This document shows, piece after piece, positions 35,133 to 38,873 of a stretch of DNA of 38,873 bases. Below the pieces are notes generated by a model. The model searched no databases and had not been told where the DNA came from. It worked only from the letters and a program-made list of their open reading frames with translations. Both the position numbers and the translations under genes were made by a program. This stretch comes from Akkermansia muciniphila (GTDB lineage: Bacteria; Verrucomicrobiota; Verrucomicrobiia; Verrucomicrobiales; V1-33): NCBI GenBank assembly GCA_943333275.1, contig CALQSQ010000055.1, positions 1-38,873 of the forward strand, written 5' to 3'. Within the stretch, counting starts at the first letter, position 1. The number at the start of each line of letters is the position of its first letter.

Positions 35133-36113
35133 ATGAAGTGTAGACAAACCATCCCGACGTTCTTTTGCCTTATTTTGTTTGGGCTGACGTGGAGTCCTGA
35201 CGCCCCCGCCGCCAACGACAAACCCGCTGCAGATGCGACCGGACAGCGAGTGAAAGCCTTGGAAAGTCAAGTAGCTGCCAGCCAGGGTCGCATTCGCAAG
35301 CTCGAAGCCACCCTCAAGGAAGTTGACGCGCGCATCGAAAAACGCGTGGCGAAAACCGTGGACAGCCTGGGAACAGTTGGCGACTCCAAAGACTCCGGCA
35401 CCAAAGTTGCTCAAATCAAGGACGACGTGATTGACTTCATGCGAAAACAGATCAGCGATTACTCGCGACGCCGGGCACAACTCCGCGCGGCACTGGACAG
35501 CCCGAATCGTGTGATCCCCGTCGAAACGATCCAGGCGGACATTGGTAAAATCGACTCCCGCATTGACCAGCGTATCGCCCAGGTGATTACTTTGGGTGGA
35601 AGTTTTGCCTCGCATCAGGATTACGACAAGTACACCGCCACCGGATCCAGTTGGTATGGTGGCACCGAATACAGCCGCAACCCGGACTATGAACAGAACC
35701 GCAAGGCCACCAGGAAAGCCAACCAGGAAAAAGGCAAAATAACCAACGCCCTCGATGAGAACATTAAACGGTTGGAATTCACCAACCGAACCCTCCTCGG
35801 CAGGATGAAGACACAGTCCGCGCAATCTGCCGAGCGCCTCCAGGCGGACATCACCCGCAATGAAGCACTGATCGAAGCTCTCAAGGGGCATCGCGTGGCC
35901 TTGCTGCTTCCGAAGGGGCAAACAATCAGACCTCTGGGCGACAAGGAGGCCCAGGCCATCTCCAACCGTCTCAGGGAGACTGGAGCGGAACTCCGGCGTG
36001 ATCAAAACACCCTGACCGGCACCTATAATGATCTGAACGTCGAACGTGCCCGTCTCGTGCCGCTTGCCGCCGGCCTTGATTCTTTGAAAAAAGAAATGCC
36101 TCAGAAGCAATGA
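35133..36113 (+). CDS. Secreted coiled-coil protein of unknown function
   Basis: A 326-residue protein with a signal peptide (cleavage near DAPAAND). The mature part is almost wholly helical and charged: heptad-like QRVKALESQVAASQGRIRKL near residues 38-58, then QISDYSRRRAQLRAAL and IQADIGKIDSRIDQRIAQVI. A Gly/Tyr/Ser-rich loop (near 160-180, YTATGSSWYGGTEYSRNPDY) breaks the helices before a second helical block (NALDENIKRLEFTNRTLL onward to the C terminus). I recognise no family. It probably spans or scaffolds the periplasm. It lies 66 nt upstream of DUF2092 copy 2. Confidence 0.72.
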   Translation: MKCRQTIPTFFCLILFGLTWSPDAPAANDKPAADATGQRVKALESQVAASQGRIRKLEATLKEVDARIEKRVAKTVDSLGTVGDSKDSGTKVAQIKDDVIDFMRKQISDYSRRRAQLRAALDSPNRVIPVETIQADIGKIDSRIDQRIAQVITLGGSFASHQDYDKYTATGSSWYGGTEYSRNPDYEQNRKATRKANQEKGKITNALDENIKRLEFTNRTLLGRMKTQSAQSAERLQADITRNEALIEALKGHRVALLLPKGQTIRPLGDKEAQAISNRLRETGAELRRDQNTLTGTYNDLNVERARLVPLAAGLDSLKKEMPQKQ

Positions 36114-36179
36114 CCGGCCAGGCCGGACCAAATTATTCCCTTTCAATCCCTCCACCCTAAAGTAAATCCAGCTCACAAC

Positions 36180-36914
36180 ATGAACCTCCGTCACCTCATC
36201 CTCGGCGCGCTTGGTGCCTCATTTCTCACCTCCTGCTCGACCACGCAGCAGATTGATACCAAAACGAATACTGTGCTCAACGGGATGTCCGACAAACTCG
36301 CCGCCGCCAAAACCCTGCGCGTGAAAGTGACACGCCAATCCTCCCCGGGTTTTAATGCCGGAATGGTGGTGGCCGAGTCTGCCACTGGCAGCGTCGCGGT
36401 CCAGAGACCATCCAGACTCTCCGCGCAAATGAAGACCAGCGAGGGGTCGCGGACCATCGGTTTCGATGGCGGTAATCTAATCGTTGTGGACCATGCTGCG
36501 GGCACACATTCCATTGTGAAGGCACCGGGCGACATCGATAACGCGGTGCGCAGCATTCAACGAATTTATGGCCTGACGCCGCCAGTCGCTGAGTTGCTGG
36601 CCAACCACCCGCGAGCACTGTTGCTTGAGGGGGTGAAAACCGGAAAACACACCGGCACAGAAAGCATCAATGGTGTGGAGTGCGACCGCCTCGCTTTCCA
36701 GCAGGATGGTCTCTCCTGGCAACTGTGGGTGGCTACGGGCGACAAACTTCCGCGCCGCATTTCATTTGCCTACCCAAATGGCGAGGGGGGGGCTCCGCTG
36801 ACGATGACTGCAACGATTACCCATTGGGAAATTGACGCGCCCGTCTCCAAGGCAGAGCTCACCGTTTCCCCTCCTCACGGAAGCCGTGCCCTTGAAATGA
36901 TTCCCCTCAAATAA
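36180..36914 (+). CDS. DUF2092 lipoprotein (copy 2)
   Basis: A 244-residue lipoprotein; the signal ends in FLTSC, a good lipobox with Cys19. The mature chain follows DUF2092 landmarks seen in copy 1 (23084-23866): VLNGMSDKLAAAKTLRVKV, SVAVQRPSRLSAQMK, IGFDGGNLIVVDHAAGTHS, GLTPPVAELLANHP, NGVECDRLAFQQDGLSWQLWV, TGDKLPRRISFAY. The two copies are clearly homologous but divergent. It may have a LolA/LolB-like lipid-binding fold. It is followed 41 nt later by a small secreted protein, the same arrangement as copy 1. Confidence 0.8.
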   Translation: MNLRHLILGALGASFLTSCSTTQQIDTKTNTVLNGMSDKLAAAKTLRVKVTRQSSPGFNAGMVVAESATGSVAVQRPSRLSAQMKTSEGSRTIGFDGGNLIVVDHAAGTHSIVKAPGDIDNAVRSIQRIYGLTPPVAELLANHPRALLLEGVKTGKHTGTESINGVECDRLAFQQDGLSWQLWVATGDKLPRRISFAYPNGEGGAPLTMTATITHWEIDAPVSKAELTVSPPHGSRALEMIPLK

Positions 36915-36955
36915 TTCCCGTAAACCCGATACCTGACCCTGACATTTTTCATTCC

Positions 36956-37345
36956 ATGAAAAGAATTTTCACTCTCTTTGTCGCTTGTCTGATGACCATC
37001 AGCGAGGCACTTCCCGTTCTTACTGCTGCAACAGTCTCCATGATAATCCTTTCGCCCACTTCCTCCCAGGCATTGCCTGTGGACAGGGCTCGAGGCAGAC
37101 AAGGTGCCCGCGACTCGCGTCAGGATGGTCGCCAAACCTCGCGCGCCCGCCGCCGCGGCTGTTATGCGCTGCCCGGGGGTGCGAGACCATTCGCCTACGG
37201 TGGCTACCATTATTATCGCGTCGGCCCGCGTTTCTACTATCCTTACATGTACATGGGCAGGACAGTTTACATCGATATCAACGTGAGTGCTGGGAACCCA
37301 ATGCCGCCGCCCCCCATTGGCTCCATTGATATTGATATTTACTGA
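36956..37345 (+). CDS. Small secreted Tyr/Gly-rich protein (DUF6515-like)
   Basis: A 129-residue protein. A long signal region is followed by a cleavage candidate near SSQALP, then a basic Arg/Gln/Ser-rich linker (RARGRQGARDSRQDGRQTS), then the Tyr-rich domain (CYALPGGARPFAYGGYHYYR, FYYPYMYMGRTVYIDINV). A PPPPIGSIDIDIY tail ends the chain. The Tyr-rich domain aligns with the C-terminal part of the protein at 23897-24331. The linker differs completely: basic here, Gly/Val repeats there. Together with DUF2092 copy 2 it forms the second instance of a two-gene unit. The exact family name is uncertain. Confidence 0.72.
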   Translation: MKRIFTLFVACLMTISEALPVLTAATVSMIILSPTSSQALPVDRARGRQGARDSRQDGRQTSRARRRGCYALPGGARPFAYGGYHYYRVGPRFYYPYMYMGRTVYIDINVSAGNPMPPPPIGSIDIDIY

Positions 37346-37396
37346 CCACACTCGAAAAACACCCTAACTAAAAACCGCGAATTCATAAATTTTTCG

Positions 37397-38617
37397 ATGA
37401 AAACCATCTGCCTCCTCTTGAGCGCGTTGACCTGCCTCTCGCTGACTTCCACCGGATCGGCTGGCACGATCATCACCCCCTCAGCCTCAGCCAAGGAGCC
37501 GCTCGTCAGCTACCCTGCCCCGGGCGATGACTGGCGTTTTACGGTAGGATTACCCGGTTGGCTTGCAGGTATGGAGGGAGAGATTGGAGTTCGCGGATTC
37601 CGGCCCGTCCATACCGAAATGCCCTTTTCGGAAATCCTCGACCATTTGGATATGATCGGAGCCCTCTCGTTGGAGGCGCAACATGGGCCCTGGGGCTTTT
37701 ATGCCGAGGGGATTTATTTGAAGATCTCTGGAGGAGGGGAAACTCCAGGGAGGCTTCTAAACACCCTCACTGTTGAACTGAGCGAGGTGATTGCAGAAGC
37801 CGAAGTGTCGTATCGCTTGTGGGAGGGGAAGAGGGGTTACTTTGACCTGTTTGCAGGGGCGCGTTATATGTCCATGGACACAACGATCCACATGGATGTC
37901 AGTTCAAACGGGATCCGCGATATCAGTCAGGATTTGGCCGGACGCGCCATTGACCGGGTCACCGATGCAGTGAAAGGCGCGGTGTCGGAAGTTCTGCCGG
38001 AAGTGAAGGCCAGGGTTCGTGAGAAGATCACTTCTGCAGTCGTGGGTCGCATCGAGGACCGTGTCGGAGAGATTCTCAACAATTATCCCAGGCTGCCGGA
38101 GGCTCTTCGCCTGCTTTCCAATGCTGATGGTCCTGTGAGCGATGCGGTGCGGGAATTGATTGCCGCGAAAATTACCGAAGGGCAGGCTGGTCTCTCCGAT
38201 GCCGCGGCAGTAGTTTCTGCCGAGGTGGCGGCGGCCAAGGCACGGGCGCGCCGTGAATTAAGTAAGGCAGTGCAGCGGGCGGAAACCAAACTTGCCAAAC
38301 GGATCGAAAAGGCCTTCAAAAACACCATTCCCAACACGATCAGTGGTTCCAAGGCATGGATTGATCCCATTGTAGGATTCCGGGCCCGCTACAACTTCAC
38401 GGATCATCTTTACGCTGCCGCCAAAGCCGACATCGGTGGTTTTGGAATCGGATCAGATTTGTCCTGGCAGGCCTTTGGAGCTCTGGGCTACCAGTTTAAC
38501 AACCATTGGTCCTCGGAGCTGGGCTACCGTTATCTCTCGGTTGATTATGCGAAGGATGGCTTTGTTTATGATGCAGCCATGGGCGGAGCCTTCGTGGGCT
38601 TGAAGTTCACATTTTAG
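37397..38617 (+). CDS. Outer-membrane beta-barrel with a large helical insertion
   Basis: A 406-residue protein with a signal peptide (cleavage near GSAGT). Strands begin with DDWRFTVGLPGWLAGMEGEIGVRG, continue through ALSLEAQHGPWGFYAEGIYLKI and YFDLFAGARYMSMDTTIHMD, and resume at WIDPIVGFRARYNFTDHLYAAAKADIGGFG, ending in GGAFVGLKFTF with the C-terminal Phe typical of outer-membrane proteins. Between about residues 172 and 316 lies a charged, helical stretch (DRVTDAVKGAVSEVLPEVKA, AEVAAAKARARRELSKAVQ) where related barrels have a short loop. It could be a periplasmic coiled-coil arm or a surface projection. It is the last gene before a candidate terminator and is 51 nt after the small Tyr-rich gene. 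Confidence 0.82.
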   Translation: MKTICLLLSALTCLSLTSTGSAGTIITPSASAKEPLVSYPAPGDDWRFTVGLPGWLAGMEGEIGVRGFRPVHTEMPFSEILDHLDMIGALSLEAQHGPWGFYAEGIYLKISGGGETPGRLLNTLTVELSEVIAEAEVSYRLWEGKRGYFDLFAGARYMSMDTTIHMDVSSNGIRDISQDLAGRAIDRVTDAVKGAVSEVLPEVKARVREKITSAVVGRIEDRVGEILNNYPRLPEALRLLSNADGPVSDAVRELIAAKITEGQAGLSDAAAVVSAEVAAAKARARRELSKAVQRAETKLAKRIEKAFKNTIPNTISGSKAWIDPIVGFRARYNFTDHLYAAAKADIGGFGIGSDLSWQAFGALGYQFNNHWSSELGYRYLSVDYAKDGFVYDAAMGGAFVGLKFTF

Positions 38618-38662
38618 GGACAGAGACCAAAAATCCAGCAATTTCCCTAAGTCTTCTAAATT

Positions 38663-38685
38663 ATCACAGAAAGTGTGATTTTTAT
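38663..38685 (+). terminator. Candidate intrinsic terminator after the plus-strand gene run
   Basis: ATCACA (38663-38668) and TGTGAT (38674-38679) form a 6-bp stem with a 5-nt loop, followed by TTTTATT. It lies 46 nt after the stop of the barrel gene. The stem is short and A+T-rich, so it is only a candidate. Confidence 0.4.
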
Positions 38686-38775
38686 TGATGTTAGGACTTT
38701 TGGTTTTACCGTTCCGTAGTTTGAAAGTAAGCGTCACACGCAGCACCCACCGCTGGTCTCTTTAACGACGGACCT

Positions 38776-38830
38776 GGCGGACACCTATCGTAATTGTCAT
38801 AGGTCATCGCTATGACACTTACCATCCGCC
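38776..38830. other. Nested inverted repeats near the right window edge
   Basis: Four nested or overlapping inverted repeats occur in 55 bp: GGCGGA (38776-38781) with TCCGCC (38825-38830), ACCTAT (38783-38788) with ATAGGT (38799-38804), GTCATAG (38796-38802) with CTATGAC (38810-38816), and GTCAT/ATGAC around CGCT (38803-38816). The structure could be a mobile-element end, an operator or a regulatory RNA. The window ends too soon to decide. Confidence 0.4.
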
Positions 38831-38873
38831 CGTGCGCAATGTCCGGGTCTTCGCTGTTCGCCTACGCTGCGGC

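Noticed and set aside
36114..36126. Palindrome CCGGCC-A-GGCCGG after the coiled-coil gene, considered as a terminator
   Set aside because: The loop would be too small in the full pairing and no T-tract follows.
35091..36194. A 367-residue minus-strand frame
   Set aside because: It overlaps the coiled-coil protein gene, whose signal peptide and helical pattern are convincing; the antisense product has no domain.
38812..38873. Possible 5' end of a gene starting at ATG 38812
   Set aside because: Only about 20 codons are visible, there is no start signal or recognisable sequence, and it lies within the palindrome-rich stretch.

Overview
The window comes from a Gram-negative bacterium with about 55-60% G+C by eye. 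It encodes several outer-membrane beta-barrels, a LolA-like carrier, and many Sec-exported proteins and lipoproteins with TSC- or SGC-type lipoboxes. Almost no gene has a Shine-Dalgarno sequence; starts typically read CCC-ATG-AAA. Together with the gene families present, this suggests a Verrucomicrobiota-like lineage, but that is an inference and not proven by the sequence. No rRNA, tRNA or CRISPR array was seen.

Layout. (1) 1-374: the 3' end of an IS3-family transposase gene, broken by an in-frame TAG. (2) 423-14317, minus strand: a compact seven-gene unit transcribed from about 14.35 kb leftward. It encodes a 2548-residue highly reducing type I polyketide synthase (KS-AT-DH-cMT-ER-KR-ACP, no thioesterase), a stand-alone condensation-type acyltransferase, a three-His-box fatty-acid desaturase, a LolD/MacB-type ATPase, an FtsX/MacB-type permease, a LolA-like periplasmic protein and a SAM-dependent methyltransferase. 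(3) 14318-14575: a divergent promoter region. (4) 14576-18006: a lipase-like lipoprotein, a DUF4105 (Lnb-like) membrane protein and a small membrane protein. (5) 18139-24331: arylsulfatase, DUF1254/DUF1214 lipoprotein, alpha/beta-hydrolase lipoprotein, DUF2092 lipoprotein and a Gly/Val-rich repeat protein. (6) 24474-31328: tandem DUF3604 proteins, then a secreted CPLC protein, a parvulin isomerase and a HupE/UreJ-like protein, the last four overlapping at their stop/start codons. (7) 31351-38617: three outer-membrane barrel proteins, small lipoproteins, a formylglycine-generating-enzyme-like lipoprotein, a coiled-coil protein and a second DUF2092 plus small-protein pair. (8) 38618-38873: a candidate terminator and a palindrome-rich stretch.

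How it may work. The minus-strand unit looks like a complete make-and-export route for a methyl-branched, highly reduced acyl lipid: the synthase builds it, the condensation-type enzyme transfers it to an unknown acceptor, the desaturase and methyltransferase tailor it, and a Lol-like ABC transporter plus LolA-like carrier takes it towards the outer membrane. The plus-strand island is almost entirely exported: a sulfatase with the CSPTR formylglycine motif, a formylglycine-generating-type enzyme that keeps both active-site cysteines, other hydrolases, metal-site DUF3604 proteins, a folding helper and barrels. It may degrade or remodel a sulfated or esterified substrate in the envelope. Both functional stories are inferences from gene content. 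The strongest candidates for something undescribed are the synthase/Lol-like export unit and the sulfatase/FGE/DUF3604 island.
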